Part shown: one piece after another, positions 1 to 8,702 of the stretch
How positions within the stretch are numbered: the first letter of the stretch is position 1
Layout of the letters: every line of letters begins with the position of its first letter
Assembly: GCF_000347775.1 (NCBI RefSeq)
Contig: NZ_APAT01000029.1
Coordinates: forward strand, 1-64,000
Length of the DNA stretch: 64,000 nucleotides
Direction: 5' to 3'
Origin: Marinobacter santoriniensis NKSG1
GTDB lineage: Bacteria > Pseudomonadota > Gammaproteobacteria > Pseudomonadales > Oleiphilaceae
Made by a program: the position numbers and the translations under genes
Notes under the pieces: generated by a model
The model's input: the letters and a program-made list of their open reading frames with translations, nothing else
Database searches by the model: none
Told to the model about the DNA's origin: nothing

Positions 1-11
1 TCATCGAGTAA
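1..11 (+). CDS. tuf: 3' end of elongation factor Tu gene (partial)
   Basis: Only the last codons are visible, reading Ile-Glu-stop after a partial Ile codon. Pseudomonas-type EF-Tu ends in Ile-Ile-Glu, and tuf normally lies directly upstream of rpsJ. A strong intrinsic terminator follows within 20 bases. The identity rests on position and this C-terminus alone. Confidence 0.55.
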
Positions 12-30
12 TTAGGCTCGTTTGATCAGG

Positions 31-61
31 AAAAAGGGGCTGAATGATCAGCCCCTTTTTC
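31..61 (+). terminator. Intrinsic terminator after tuf
   Basis: A perfect 13-bp inverted repeat (31-43 with 48-60) encloses a 4-base loop and ends in a run of Ts. It separates the str operon from the S10 operon. The A-run on the 5' side means it could also work on the minus strand. Confidence 0.9.
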
Positions 62-107
62 TGTTTCAGTCGCAAAGTCTGCCTGACCTGGTCAATCAGC
101 CTGGCTG

Positions 108-136
108 TTGACAGGGTTGGGTATTATGCATACAAT
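108..136 (+). promoter_or_regulatory. Sigma70-type promoter of the S10 operon
   Basis: A perfect -35 hexamer TTGACA (108-113) is followed after 17 bases by TACAAT (131-136). Transcription would start near 143, leaving a leader of only about 55 nt before rpsJ. The E. coli S10 leader that mediates L4 control is much longer (about 170 nt), so that type of attenuation is unlikely here (inference). Confidence 0.85.
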
Positions 137-197
137 GCGGCTCCTTTTTTTGAAGGTCGGCTAAACAGTAGCTGCTACGAGTGGAGTTTGGTGCATC

Positions 198-509
198 ATG
201 CAAAGCCAAAAAATTCGAATTCGGTTGAAGGCGTTTGATTATCGCCTGATCGACCAGTCCACGCAGGAGATCGTCGATACCGCCAAGCGGACCGGCGCTC
301 AGGTGCGTGGCCCAATCCCTCTGCCGACGCGGAAGGAAAAGTACACGGTATTGATTTCTCCGCACGTTAATAAGGACGCGCGGGATCAGTATGAAATTCG
401 TACGCATAAGCGTCTGCTCGACATTGTTGAGCCGACGGAGAAGACAGTAGATGCTCTGATGAAGTTGGACCTGGCAGCAGGTGTAGACGTTCAGATCAGC
501 CTCGGCTAA
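198..509 (+). CDS. rpsJ: 30S ribosomal protein S10
   Basis: This 103-residue protein has the usual S10 length and sequence, including the ending [14 protein letters not shown]10 sits in the head of the 30S subunit and also acts with NusB in transcription antitermination. It is the first gene of the S10 operon. The ribosome-binding site is poor: GTGGAG lies rather far upstream of the ATG, and no better start exists. Confidence 0.98.
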
Positions 510-585
510 TACCGCCCGGTATTAGTCTGTGTAACTGTCATAAGGCCATAGAGGGTGCGAGCCCCGTACACTTAAGAGGTGAAAC

Positions 586-1224
586 ATGGCAATTGGTGTT
601 GTCGGTCGGAAGGCCGGTATGACCCGTATTTTTACGGAAGACGGGCAAGCGCTGCCCGTAACGGTAATCGAGGTTGAGCCCAACCGGATTACCCAGCTGA
701 AGACTCTCGAAAGCGATGGCTATCGTGCCGTTCAGGTTACGGTAGGCACTCGTCGTTCCTCACGCGTTACCAAGGCTGAGGCTGGTCATTTCGCCAAAGC
801 AGGCGTCGAAGCTGGTCGTGGTGTCTGGGAATTCCGGTTGGCCGACGGCGAAGGCGAAGAGCTGGCTGCTGGTGGCGAAATCGGTGCGTCCATCTTTGAA
901 GATGGCCAGATGGTTGATGCCATTGGCCAGTCCAAGGGTAAGGGCTTCCAGGGTGGCGTGAAGCGCTGGAACTTCTCCATGCAAGACGCGACTCACGGTA
1001 ACTCCCTGTCTCACCGCGCCCCGGGTTCCATTGGTCAGAACCAGACTCCGGGCAAAGTGTTCAAGGGCAAAAAGATGGCGGGCCAGATGGGTAATGCGCA
1101 GGTTACCGTGCAGAACCTGAAGATCGTCCGTGTTGACGCCGAGCGCAACCTGCTGCTGGTGAGTGGTGCCGTTCCTGGCGCAACTGGCGGCGACGTTGTC
1201 ATCAAGCCTGCAGTCAAAGCCTGA
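586..1224 (+). CDS. rplC: 50S ribosomal protein L3
   Basis: The 212-residue protein is full length for L3 and starts MAIGVVGRKAGMTRIFTEDG. The conserved GKGFQGGVKRWNF loop near residue 118 and the GQNQTPGKVFKGKKMAGQMG segment reach toward the peptidyl-transferase centre in known structures. The start follows an AAGAGGTG ribosome-binding site. rplD begins 11 nt downstream. Confidence 0.98.
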   Translation: MAIGVVGRKAGMTRIFTEDGQALPVTVIEVEPNRITQLKTLESDGYRAVQVTVGTRRSSRVTKAEAGHFAKAGVEAGRGVWEFRLADGEGEELAAGGEIGASIFEDGQMVDAIGQSKGKGFQGGVKRWNFSMQDATHGNSLSHRAPGSIGQNQTPGKVFKGKKMAGQMGNAQVTVQNLKIVRVDAERNLLLVSGAVPGATGGDVVIKPAVKA

Positions 1225-1235
1225 GGAGCGGTGCG

Positions 1236-1841
1236 ATGGAATTGACAATTACTGGTAGCGATAAGGGAATTTCCGTTTCCGACGCTACGTTCGCCAAAGA
1301 TTTCAATGAGTCCCTGGTACATCAGGTCGTCACTGCCTACATGGCTGCTGGTCGTCAGGGTACCAAGGCTCAAAAGACACGTTCCGAAGTCAGTGGTGGT
1401 GGCAAGAAGCCCTGGCGTCAGAAGGGTACTGGTCGTGCCCGCGCGGGTACTATTCGTAGCCCGATCTGGCGTTCCGGCGGTGTTACTTTTGCTGCCAAGC
1501 CCCGCGACTTTGAGCAGAAGGTCAACCGCAAGATGTATCGTGCGGCGATGCGCTCGATTCTCTCCGAGCTGGTTCGCCAGGAGCGTCTCGTGGTGGTCGA
1601 CGATATGAATGTCGAAAGCCCGAAGACAAAGGCATTTAGTGCCAAGCTGAAGGATCTCGGTGTTTCCAACGCTCTGATCCTGTCTGAAAACGTCGAGCAG
1701 AATCTGCACCTTGCTTCGCGCAACATTCCCCATGTGGATGTGCGTGATGTTGCAGGGCTCGATCCGGTCAGCCTGGTTGCCTTCGAGAACGTCGTGGTGA
1801 CTGTTCCCGCTCTGAAGAAGATCGAGGAGATGCTGGGATGA
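1236..1841 (+). CDS. rplD: 50S ribosomal protein L4
   Basis: This 201-residue L4 carries the long extended loop (GGGKKPWRQKGTGRARAG around residues 52-69) that lines the peptide exit tunnel. In E. coli L4 also represses the S10 operon, but the short leader here argues against the same mechanism. The start follows GAGGAG. Its stop overlaps the rplW start by 4 nt, implying translational coupling. Confidence 0.98.
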   Translation: MELTITGSDKGISVSDATFAKDFNESLVHQVVTAYMAAGRQGTKAQKTRSEVSGGGKKPWRQKGTGRARAGTIRSPIWRSGGVTFAAKPRDFEQKVNRKMYRAAMRSILSELVRQERLVVVDDMNVESPKTKAFSAKLKDLGVSNALILSENVEQNLHLASRNIPHVDVRDVAGLDPVSLVAFENVVVTVPALKKIEEMLG

Positions 1842-2131
1842 ATCAGGAACGTATTTACAAGGTCCTGCTGGGGCCGCACGTATCAGAGAAAGCGTCTCTG
1901 GCAGCAGAGCGTGGTCAGGTGGTTTTTCGTGTAGCGCCTGACGCGACCAAGCCGGAGATCAAGAAAGCCGTTGAGCAACTGTTCAACGTCACCGTAGAAG
2001 GTGTTCAGGTTCTGAACCGCAAGGGTAAGCTCAAGCGCACTATCCGCGGATTCGGCAAGCGTAATGACATTCGTAAGGCTTACGTCAAGCTGGCAGAAGG
2101 TCAGGACATCGATTTTCTGGATGTGGAATAA
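1838..2131 (+). CDS. rplW: 50S ribosomal protein L23
   Basis: The 97-residue protein matches L23, which sits at the tunnel exit and docks trigger factor and SRP. The HVSEKASL motif near residue 15 and the KGKLKR segment are typical. The ATG overlaps the rplD stop in an ATGA arrangement. Confidence 0.97.
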   Translation: MNQERIYKVLLGPHVSEKASLAAERGQVVFRVAPDATKPEIKKAVEQLFNVTVEGVQVLNRKGKLKRTIRGFGKRNDIRKAYVKLAEGQDIDFLDVE

Positions 2132-2148
2132 GGTAAAGGGGTCGTAAT

Positions 2149-2976
2149 ATGCCGATCGTCAAAACCAAACCAACATCTGCCGGACGCCGCCACGTTGTAA
2201 AGCTTTACAACCCGGATCTGCACATGGGGCGCCCCTACGAGCCGTTGGTAGAAACTCTGAGCAAGTCGGGTGGTCGTAACCATTTTGGTCGCATTACCAC
2301 TCGTCACGTTGGTGGTGGTCATAAAAAACACTACCGTGTTATCGATTTCAAGCGGACCAAAGATGGTATTCCGGCGATCATTGAGCGCCTGGAATACGAT
2401 CCGAACCGCTCTGCGCACATCGCACTGCTGAAGTATGCCGATGGCGAGCGTCGCTACATTATCGCTCCCAAAGGTATGCAGATCGGTGATCCGGTGCGCT
2501 CCGGTATCGACGCGCCGATCAAGGTGGGTTCCACTCTGCCGCTCCGGAACATTCCGGTCGGTTCCGTGATCCACTGCGTCGAACTCAAGCCTGGCAAAGG
2601 TGCCCAGCTGGCTCGCTCCGCGGGCGCATCCGTACAGCTGGTTGCTCGGGAAGGTGCATATGCCACCATCCGCCTGCGTTCAGGTGAAATGCGAAAGGTG
2701 CTTGTAGATTGCCGTGCCACGTTGGGTGAAGTGTCCAACAGTGAGCATAGCCTCAAGCAACTTGGTAAAGCGGGTGCATCACGTTGGCGCGGCAAACGGC
2801 CAACAGTACGTGGTGTTGCTATGAACCCAGTTGACCACCCGCATGGTGGTGGTGAAGGGCGTACCTCTGGCGGACGTCACCCGGTTACTCCGTGGGGTGT
2901 TCCGACCAAAGGGCATAAGACTCGTAAGAACAAGCGTACTGACAAGATGATAGTACGTCGTCGTTCGGCCAAGTAA
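2149..2976 (+). CDS. rplB: 50S ribosomal protein L2
   Basis: This 275-residue L2 helps join the subunits and supports the peptidyl-transferase centre. The signature MNPVDHPHGGGEGR near residue 225 contains the conserved histidine implicated in peptidyl-transferase activity. The length is normal for bacteria, and the gene sits between rplW and rpsS as expected. Confidence 0.98.
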   Translation: MPIVKTKPTSAGRRHVVKLYNPDLHMGRPYEPLVETLSKSGGRNHFGRITTRHVGGGHKKHYRVIDFKRTKDGIPAIIERLEYDPNRSAHIALLKYADGERRYIIAPKGMQIGDPVRSGIDAPIKVGSTLPLRNIPVGSVIHCVELKPGKGAQLARSAGASVQLVAREGAYATIRLRSGEMRKVLVDCRATLGEVSNSEHSLKQLGKAGASRWRGKRPTVRGVAMNPVDHPHGGGEGRTSGGRHPVTPWGVPTKGHKTRKNKRTDKMIVRRRSAK

Positions 2977-3000
2977 ACGACTACATAGAGGTAATTTGCT

Positions 3001-3276
3001 GTGCCACGTTCTTTGAAGAAAGGTCCTTTTATAGACCTGCATCTGTTGAAGAAGGTCGAGGCAGCTCTGGAAGCTAACGACAAGCGGCCCATTAAAACCT
3101 GGTCCCGCCGGTCAACAGTCTTTCCGGAGATGGTAGGCCTGACCATTGCAGTCCACAACGGCAAGCAGCACGTGCCGGTTTATGTCACCGAAGATATGGT
3201 TGGACATAAACTGGGTGAGTTCGCGGCAACGCGTACTTATCGTGGTCATGCGGCCGACAAGAAAGCTAAACGCTGA
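3001..3276 (+). CDS. rpsS: 30S ribosomal protein S19
   Basis: The 91-residue S19 (PRSLKKGPFIDLHLLKK at the N-terminus) binds the 30S head with S13. The start codon is GTG at 3001, preceded by GAGGTAA. No ATG exists nearby, and the family N-terminus begins exactly here. Confidence 0.97.
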   Translation: MPRSLKKGPFIDLHLLKKVEAALEANDKRPIKTWSRRSTVFPEMVGLTIAVHNGKQHVPVYVTEDMVGHKLGEFAATRTYRGHAADKKAKR

Positions 3277-3292
3277 TTCTGAGGTAATAGAA

Positions 3293-3625
3293 ATGGAAGT
3301 AGCAGCCAAGTACAAGGGCGCTCGCCTCTCAGCTCAGAAAGCACGTCTTGTCGCTGACCAGGTACGCGGCAAGGCGGTTGAGGACGCCCTGAACATTCTG
3401 ACTTTCAGCCCAAAAAAGGCGGCCGTAGTCATCAAGAAAGCTCTTGAGTCTGCGATTGCCAATGCTGAGCACAACGAAGGTCTGGACGTAGATGATCTGC
3501 GGGTTTCCACCGTCATGGTGGATGAGGGCCCAACGCTCAAGCGCATCAAAGCTCGAGCCAAGGGGCGCGCTGACCGTATTTTCAAGCGCACCTGTCATAT
3601 CACCGTCAAGGTCGCCGACAAGTAG
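3293..3625 (+). CDS. rplV: 50S ribosomal protein L22
   Basis: The 110-residue L22 starts MEVAAKYKGARLSAQKARLV. Its tip loop (PTLKRIKARAKGRA) lines the exit tunnel and is where macrolide-resistance changes occur in other species. An open frame extends upstream into rpsS, but the ATG at 3293 after GAGGTAATAG gives the family N-terminus, so this start was chosen. Confidence 0.97.
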   Translation: MEVAAKYKGARLSAQKARLVADQVRGKAVEDALNILTFSPKKAAVVIKKALESAIANAEHNEGLDVDDLRVSTVMVDEGPTLKRIKARAKGRADRIFKRTCHITVKVADK

Positions 3626-3636
3626 GAGATGCTCAG

Positions 3637-4320
3637 ATGGGTCATAAAGTAAATCCAACCGGCATTCGCCTGGGTGTGATCAAAGAGCACAACTCAGTCT
3701 GGTATGCCGACAAGAAGGAATACTCCAAGAACCTGCTGAATGATATTCAGGTTCGCGAGTTTCTGGACAAGCGTCTGGTTAAGGCGTCTGTCAGCAAGAT
3801 TGTGATCGAGCGCCCGGCTCAGAACGCCCGGATCACGATCCATACTGCCCGCCCCGGTATTGTTATCGGTAAGAAGGGCGAAGATGTTGACCGTCTGCGT
3901 CGCGAAGTCAGCGACATGATGGGTGTGCCTGTGCACATCAACATCGAGGAAGTCCGCAAGCCGGACCTGGATGCCCGCCTGGTAGCGCAGAACGTTGCCG
4001 GTCAGCTGGAACGCCGTGTGATGTTCCGTCGCGCCATGAAGCGCGCGGTTCAGAACGCCATGCGTCAAGGCGCCAAGGGTATCAAGATCCAGGTAGGCGG
4101 TCGTCTCGGGGGTGCTGAGATTGCCCGTTCAGAGTGGTATCGCGAAGGTCGCGTTCCTCTGCACACACTGCGTGCAGACATCGATTACTCGACCTACGAA
4201 GCGAAAACTACCTACGGCATCATCGGCGTCAAGGTATGGATCTTCAAAGGTGAGATTCTTGGTGGTATGGAGCAGGTCCGTGCTGACAAGAAAGCCTCTG
4301 GGAAGAAAGGTTCTAAGTAA
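3637..4320 (+). CDS. rpsC: 30S ribosomal protein S3
   Basis: S3 of 227 residues forms part of the mRNA entry site. The KH-domain GXXG core appears as GIVIGKKGED near residue 75, and the C-terminal domain is complete with a lysine-rich tail. The start follows a GGAGATG element, and rplP begins 12 nt after the stop. Confidence 0.98.
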   Translation: MGHKVNPTGIRLGVIKEHNSVWYADKKEYSKNLLNDIQVREFLDKRLVKASVSKIVIERPAQNARITIHTARPGIVIGKKGEDVDRLRREVSDMMGVPVHINIEEVRKPDLDARLVAQNVAGQLERRVMFRRAMKRAVQNAMRQGAKGIKIQVGGRLGGAEIARSEWYREGRVPLHTLRADIDYSTYEAKTTYGIIGVKVWIFKGEILGGMEQVRADKKASGKKGSK

Positions 4321-4332
4321 AGGGGCACTCTT

Positions 4333-4746
4333 ATGCTGCAACCAAAACGCACCAAATTCCGCAAGGTAATGAAAGGCCGTAACACCGGTCTTGCTCACCG
4401 TGCCAACAAGGTGAGCTTCGGTGAATACGGATTGAAAGCGACCAGTCGTGGACGTATAACTGCGCGCCAGATTGAGGCAGCGCGTCGTACCATGACCCGT
4501 CGTATCAAGCGGGGCGGCAAGATCTGGATCCGGGTGTTCCCGGACAAGCCGATCTCTAGCAAGCCGCTCGAAGTACGTATGGGTAAAGGTAAAGGTTCTG
4601 TCGAATATTGGGTGGCTGAGATCCAGCCTGGCCGTATGCTTTACGAGATGGAAGGTGTTGCCGAAGATGTGGCACGTGAAGCCTTCACTCTCGCAGCGGC
4701 CAAACTGCCGGTACAGACCACCTTTGTAACGAGGACGGTGATGTGA
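4333..4746 (+). CDS. rplP: 50S ribosomal protein L16
   Basis: The 137-residue L16 (MLQPKRTKFRKVMKGRN) binds near the A-site tRNA on the large subunit. The length and RGGKIWIRVFPDKPI segment are typical. The stop overlaps the rpmC start (TGATG), which suggests coupled translation. Confidence 0.98.
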   Translation: MLQPKRTKFRKVMKGRNTGLAHRANKVSFGEYGLKATSRGRITARQIEAARRTMTRRIKRGGKIWIRVFPDKPISSKPLEVRMGKGKGSVEYWVAEIQPGRMLYEMEGVAEDVAREAFTLAAAKLPVQTTFVTRTVM

Positions 4747-4937
4747 TGAAAGCAACAGAGCTGCGTGAAAAGTCAGTCGAGGAGCTGAACAAAGAGCTGA
4801 TCGACCTCCTGAAGGAGCAGTTCAACCTGCGCATGCGTAAGGCGACAGGTCAGCTGAATCAGTCTCACCTTCTCGGCAAGGTGAAGCGCGACGTCGCTCG
4901 CGTGAAAACAGTATTGAACGAAAAGGCAGGACAGTGA
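4746..4937 (+). CDS. rpmC: 50S ribosomal protein L29
   Basis: A 63-residue L29 starting MKATELREKSVEELN, located near the tunnel exit. A GTG at 4743 is also in frame, but the ATG at 4746 gives the usual N-terminus and overlaps the rplP stop. The KATGQLNQSHLLGKVKRDVAR core is typical. Confidence 0.96.
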   Translation: MKATELREKSVEELNKELIDLLKEQFNLRMRKATGQLNQSHLLGKVKRDVARVKTVLNEKAGQ

Positions 4938-4938
4938 C

Positions 4939-5205
4939 ATGACCGAAGCTACCCAAACTGCCAGAACTCTGAGCGGGAAGGTCGTGAGCAACAAGATGGA
5001 CAAGTCCATCGTGGTTCTGGTCGAGCGTCAGGTTAAGCATCCGCTGTACGGAAAGTACATGAAGCGCTCTACCAAGATTCAGGCTCATGATGAGAGCAAC
5101 CAGTGCAACATCGGTGACAGTGTAACCATCCAGGAAACCCGTCCGGTCTCCAAGACCAAGAGCTGGGCCCTGGTTGAAGTTACCGAACGTGCATCGAAGG
5201 TGTAA
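4939..5205 (+). CDS. rpsQ: 30S ribosomal protein S17
   Basis: The 88-residue S17 is an OB-fold primary 16S rRNA-binding protein. The conserved GKVVSNKMDKSIVVLVER stretch is present near residue 14. The start lies one base after the rpmC stop, within the last part of the S10 operon. Confidence 0.97.
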   Translation: MTEATQTARTLSGKVVSNKMDKSIVVLVERQVKHPLYGKYMKRSTKIQAHDESNQCNIGDSVTIQETRPVSKTKSWALVEVTERASKV

Positions 5206-5223
5206 TTCGCCCGGAGAACAACC

Positions 5224-5592
5224 ATGATTCAGACTCAAACAATGCTTGAAGTCGCGGACAACAGTGGTGCACGTCAGGTTCAGTGCATCAAGGTCCTGGG
5301 CGGGTCACACCGGCGTTATGCCAGCGTCGGGGATATCATCAAGGTGACCGTCAAGGAAGCCATTCCCCGCGGCAAGGTGAAGAAAGGCCAGGTCCTGAAA
5401 GCTGTAGTCGTGCGCACCCGTAAGGGTGTTCGTCGTCCGGACGGGTCTTTGATCCGCTTTGACGGTAACGCGGCAGTACTTCTGAACAATCAGGACGCAC
5501 CGATTGGTACCCGTATCTTCGGACCGGTTACCCGTGAACTGCGTAATGAGAAGTTCATGAAAATTATCTCACTGGCACCCGAAGTACTTTAA
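5224..5592 (+). CDS. rplN: 50S ribosomal protein L14
   Basis: This 122-residue L14 starts MIQTQTMLEVADNSGARQVQ, nearly invariant in bacteria. It helps form an intersubunit bridge and is the docking site of RsfS. It is the first gene of the spc operon by E. coli convention, but only 18 nt separate it from rpsQ and no terminator is visible, so S10 and spc are probably cotranscribed. Confidence 0.98.
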   Translation: MIQTQTMLEVADNSGARQVQCIKVLGGSHRRYASVGDIIKVTVKEAIPRGKVKKGQVLKAVVVRTRKGVRRPDGSLIRFDGNAAVLLNNQDAPIGTRIFGPVTRELRNEKFMKIISLAPEVL

Positions 5593-5609
5593 AGGACCAG
5601 AGGCCGGTT

Positions 5610-5930
5610 ATGAAAAAGATCAAACGAGACGACGAAGTCATCGTCACAACGGGCAAAGACAAAGGCAAACGTGGTAAAGTCCTGAAAGTTCAGGACGATG
5701 GTAAAGTGATTGTTTCCGGGATCAATATGATCAAGAAGCACACCAAGCCGAACCCGATGCTGGGCACCCCGGGTGGCATCGTCGAGAAAGAAGCACCTAT
5801 CCAGGTTTCCAACGTGGCTATCTTCAATCCGCAGACCGGCAAAGCCGATCGTGTTGGCTTCCAGACCAAGGAAGACGGCAGCAAAACGCGGATCTTCAGA
5901 TCCACGAATGAAGCCGTCGATAACCAGTAA
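5610..5930 (+). CDS. rplX: 50S ribosomal protein L24
   Basis: L24 of 106 residues, an early assembly protein. An N-terminal KOW motif (DDEVIVTTGKDKGKRGKVLK) is visible at residues 5-25, followed by the GGIVEKEAPIQVSNVAI segment. Confidence 0.97.
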   Translation: MKKIKRDDEVIVTTGKDKGKRGKVLKVQDDGKVIVSGINMIKKHTKPNPMLGTPGGIVEKEAPIQVSNVAIFNPQTGKADRVGFQTKEDGSKTRIFRSTNEAVDNQ

Positions 5931-5945
5931 GCGGTGGTGGTTACG

Positions 5946-6485
5946 ATGCTAAACAGTAAAGAGCAGTACAGTAAGGAAGTGGTACCCGCCCTGCAGAAGG
6001 AGTTCGGCTACAAGAACATCATGCAGGTGCCGCGTATCGAAAAAATCACCCTCAACATGGGTGTGGGTGAAGCAGTAGGTGACAAGAAGCTGATCGAGAA
6101 CGCTGTAGCGGATCTCGAGCGCCTGGCCGGCCAGAAGCCGGTGGTCACCAAGGCACGGAAATCCGTAGCGGGTTTTAAAATCCGTGAAGGTTGGCCGATT
6201 GGTTGTAAAGTCACACTGCGCGGTGAGCGTATGTGGGATTTCTTCGATCGCCTGGTTCACATTGCGGTTCCCCGCATTCGTGACTTCCGAGGCCTGAACC
6301 CGAAGTCCTTCGACGGACGCGGTAACTACAGCATGGGTGTTCGTGAGCAGATCATCTTCCCGGAGATCGAGTACGACAAAGTCGACAAGATCCGCGGGCT
6401 GGATATCACCATCACCACCACGGCTGGTACCGACGACGAAGGTCGCGAACTGCTGAAAGCCTTCGGCTTTCCGTTCAAGAAATAA
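5946..6485 (+). CDS. rplE: 50S ribosomal protein L5
   Basis: The 179-residue L5 binds 5S rRNA and contacts P-site tRNA. The frame is open from 5934, but the ATG at 5946 gives the usual MLNSKEQYSKEVVPAL start. The IEKITLNMGVGEA and GLDITITTTA segments are typical. Confidence 0.97.
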   Translation: MLNSKEQYSKEVVPALQKEFGYKNIMQVPRIEKITLNMGVGEAVGDKKLIENAVADLERLAGQKPVVTKARKSVAGFKIREGWPIGCKVTLRGERMWDFFDRLVHIAVPRIRDFRGLNPKSFDGRGNYSMGVREQIIFPEIEYDKVDKIRGLDITITTTAGTDDEGRELLKAFGFPFKK

Positions 6486-6498
6486 AGGAACGAGTGAC

Positions 6499-6804
6499 AT
6501 GGCTAAGGTATCCATGAAACAGCGTGAGTTGAAGCGCGAGAAGATGGTTGCAAAGTACGCAGCCAAGCGCGCTGAGCTCAAGGCGATTATCAAGAACCCG
6601 AATACCAGCGATGAAGAACGTTGGGACGCACAGATGAAGCTCCAGCAGCTTCCTCGCAATGCCAGTCCCGCACGTCTTCGTAATCGTTGCCAGGTGACTG
6701 GTCGTCCCCACGGCGTTTTGCGCAAGTTCGAGCTGTCACGGATCAAGCTCCGTGAATACGGCATGCGCGGCGACGTTCCGGGCCTGACCAAGGCAAGCTG
6801 GTAA
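6499..6804 (+). CDS. rpsN: 30S ribosomal protein S14
   Basis: A 101-residue S14 of the long, cysteine-free (C-minus) type; it lacks the CXXC zinc pairs of the short paralog. The C-terminal RCQVTGRPHGVLRKFELSR is the family signature. An 88-nt gap follows, long for this operon. Confidence 0.97.
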   Translation: MAKVSMKQRELKREKMVAKYAAKRAELKAIIKNPNTSDEERWDAQMKLQQLPRNASPARLRNRCQVTGRPHGVLRKFELSRIKLREYGMRGDVPGLTKASW

Positions 6805-6892
6805 GATAGGTTGCCTGGCCTTGGCCGGGTGCCTGTTGGTAAGCGGTGCGGCAAGCCGCTGCACAACTAAAAAGATCAGGAGCCTCATACCA

Positions 6893-7285
6893 ATGAGTAT
6901 GCAAGACACGCTTGCGGATATGTTTACGCGTATCCGTAACGCACAGATGGCGTCAAAAGCTGATGTGACGATGCCGTCTTCGAAAATGAAGGTCTCCGTA
7001 GCCCAGGTCCTCAAGGACGAAGGCTACGTTGAAGATTTCTCTGTTTCAGCTGACGCGAAGCCCGAGCTGACGATTACCCTCAAATACTTCGGTGGCAAGC
7101 CGGTTATTGAGGAGATCAAGCGGGTCAGCCGTCCGAGTCTGCGCCAATATAAAGGCGCCGGGGAACTGCCGAAGGTATCCGGCGGTCTGGGAGTCGCGAT
7201 TGTCTCAACGTCCAAGGGCGTTATGACAGACCGCGCCGCACGAGCTGCGGGCGTGGGTGGCGAAGTCATCTGCACCGTATTTTAG
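6893..7285 (+). CDS. rpsH: 30S ribosomal protein S8
   Basis: The 130-residue S8 starts MSMQDTLADMFTRIRNAQ, like the E. coli protein. The frame is open from 6821, but the ATG at 6893 follows CAGGAG and gives the family N-terminus. S8 binds 16S rRNA helix 21 and in E. coli represses the spc operon; no clear mRNA copy of that site was found here. Confidence 0.97.
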   Translation: MSMQDTLADMFTRIRNAQMASKADVTMPSSKMKVSVAQVLKDEGYVEDFSVSADAKPELTITLKYFGGKPVIEEIKRVSRPSLRQYKGAGELPKVSGGLGVAIVSTSKGVMTDRAARAAGVGGEVICTVF

Positions 7286-7294
7286 GAGAACCAC

Positions 7295-7828
7295 ATGTCC
7301 AGGGTTGCCAATAATCCTGTCGTGCTGCCTTCCGGTGTTGAGGTTAAGCTGAACGGACAGGAAATTAATGTGAAGGGCTCCAAGGGAGCGCTTCAATTCA
7401 CCATTCACCAGGCGGTCGAAGTAAGCCAGGAAGAAAATGTCCTGCGTTTCGTTGCCCGCGATGGTGCAAAACAGTCCCGCGCTCTTGCTGGTACCACCCG
7501 TGCTCTGATTAACAACATGGTGACCGGTGTTTCCACAGGCTGGGAGCGCAGGCTCACGCTGACGGGCGTAGGTTACCGTGCCCAAGCGCAAGGTAAGAAG
7601 CTCAATCTGACACTGGGTTTTTCACACCCGGTCGAGTATGAGCTGCCCGAGGGGATCACCGCTGAGACTCCGTCCAACACGGAAGTCGTGATTCGCGGGA
7701 TCGACAAGCAACAGGTTGGCCAGGTCGCTGCGGAAATCCGTGCGTTCCGTCCGCCCGAGCCGTACAAGGGCAAGGGTGTTCGTTATGCGGATGAGCAGGT
7801 CAGACGCAAAGAAGCCAAGAAGAAATAA
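7295..7828 (+). CDS. rplF: 50S ribosomal protein L6
   Basis: The 177-residue L6 consists of two related domains and lies near the factor-binding site. The C-terminal motif PPEPYKGKGVRYADE is present. The gene lies 9 nt after rpsH and 9 nt before rplR. Confidence 0.98.
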   Translation: MSRVANNPVVLPSGVEVKLNGQEINVKGSKGALQFTIHQAVEVSQEENVLRFVARDGAKQSRALAGTTRALINNMVTGVSTGWERRLTLTGVGYRAQAQGKKLNLTLGFSHPVEYELPEGITAETPSNTEVVIRGIDKQQVGQVAAEIRAFRPPEPYKGKGVRYADEQVRRKEAKKK

Positions 7829-7837
7829 GGCGGGACT

Positions 7838-8185
7838 ATGAGCGCGAATACAGAAAGATTGCGTCGCGCACGCAAAGTGCGCATGAAGATCCGTGAGCTG
7901 GGTACTGACCGTCTGTGTGTTCATCGCACGCCGCGTCACATGTACGCACAGGTCACGACTGCGGATGGCAGCAAGGTGCTGGCATCTGCCTCCACGTTGG
8001 ATAAGGAACTGCGCCAGGGTGCAACCGGTAACGTGGAAGCCGCCAAAAAAGTCGGTCAGCTGATTGCTGAGCGTGCGAAGGCGGCGGGCATTGAGAAGGT
8101 TGCGTTTGACCGTTCCGGTTTCCGCTACCACGGTCGCGTACAGGCTCTGGCCGATGCGGCCCGTGAAGCTGGCTTGCAATTCTAA
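7838..8185 (+). CDS. rplR: 50S ribosomal protein L18
   Basis: L18 of 115 residues, a 5S rRNA-binding protein. The basic N-terminus, the HRTPRHMYAQV segment and the ending FDRSGFRYHGRVQALADAAR are family features. Confidence 0.97.
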   Translation: MSANTERLRRARKVRMKIRELGTDRLCVHRTPRHMYAQVTTADGSKVLASASTLDKELRQGATGNVEAAKKVGQLIAERAKAAGIEKVAFDRSGFRYHGRVQALADAAREAGLQF

Positions 8186-8197
8186 GAGGTGGAGAAG

Positions 8198-8698
8198 ATG
8201 AGCGTTAACGAACAGAAGGCGCCTGAGCTCCAGGAGAAGCTGGTTCAGGTTAACCGTGTCGCCAAGGTTGTTAAAGGTGGCCGGATTTTCGCCTTCACCG
8301 CACTGACAGTAGTGGGTGACGGCAAAGGTCGCGTTGGTTTCGGCCGTGGTAAGGCCCGGGAAGTTCCTGTGGCCATCCAGAAGGCGATGGAAGCTGCACG
8401 TAAGAACATGGTAGACGTGGCGCTGGATGGCACCACTCTGCAATACCCGGTCAAGGCTCAGCACGGGGGCTCCAAAGTCTTCATGCAGCCGGCCTCTGAA
8501 GGTACTGGTATCATCGCCGGCGGTGCGATGCGTGCGGTGCTGGAAGTTGCGGGTGTTCAGAACGTACTGTCCAAGTGTTACGGGTCTACCAACCCGGTGA
8601 ACGTGGTACGTTCTACCATCAAGGGTCTCCAGGCCATGAAGGCGCCTGAGGACGTTGCAGCCAAGCGCGGTAAATCCGTGGAAGACATTCTGGGTTGA
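8198..8698 (+). CDS. rpsE: 30S ribosomal protein S5
   Basis: The 166-residue S5 contributes to mRNA entry and decoding accuracy. The ATG at 8198, after AAGAGGTGGAG, is preferred to the in-frame GTG at 8189. The RVAKVVKGGRIFAFTA and GKGRVGFGRGKAREVP segments are the family signatures. Confidence 0.97.
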   Translation: MSVNEQKAPELQEKLVQVNRVAKVVKGGRIFAFTALTVVGDGKGRVGFGRGKAREVPVAIQKAMEAARKNMVDVALDGTTLQYPVKAQHGGSKVFMQPASEGTGIIAGGAMRAVLEVAGVQNVLSKCYGSTNPVNVVRSTIKGLQAMKAPEDVAAKRGKSVEDILG

Positions 8699-8702
8699 AG
8701 TC

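Noticed and set aside
6805..6892. S8 autoregulatory mRNA site before rpsH
   Set aside because: The 88-nt gap has a small GCGGC/GCCGC hairpin but nothing convincingly like the helix 21 mimic known from E. coli, where the site lies near rplE instead.
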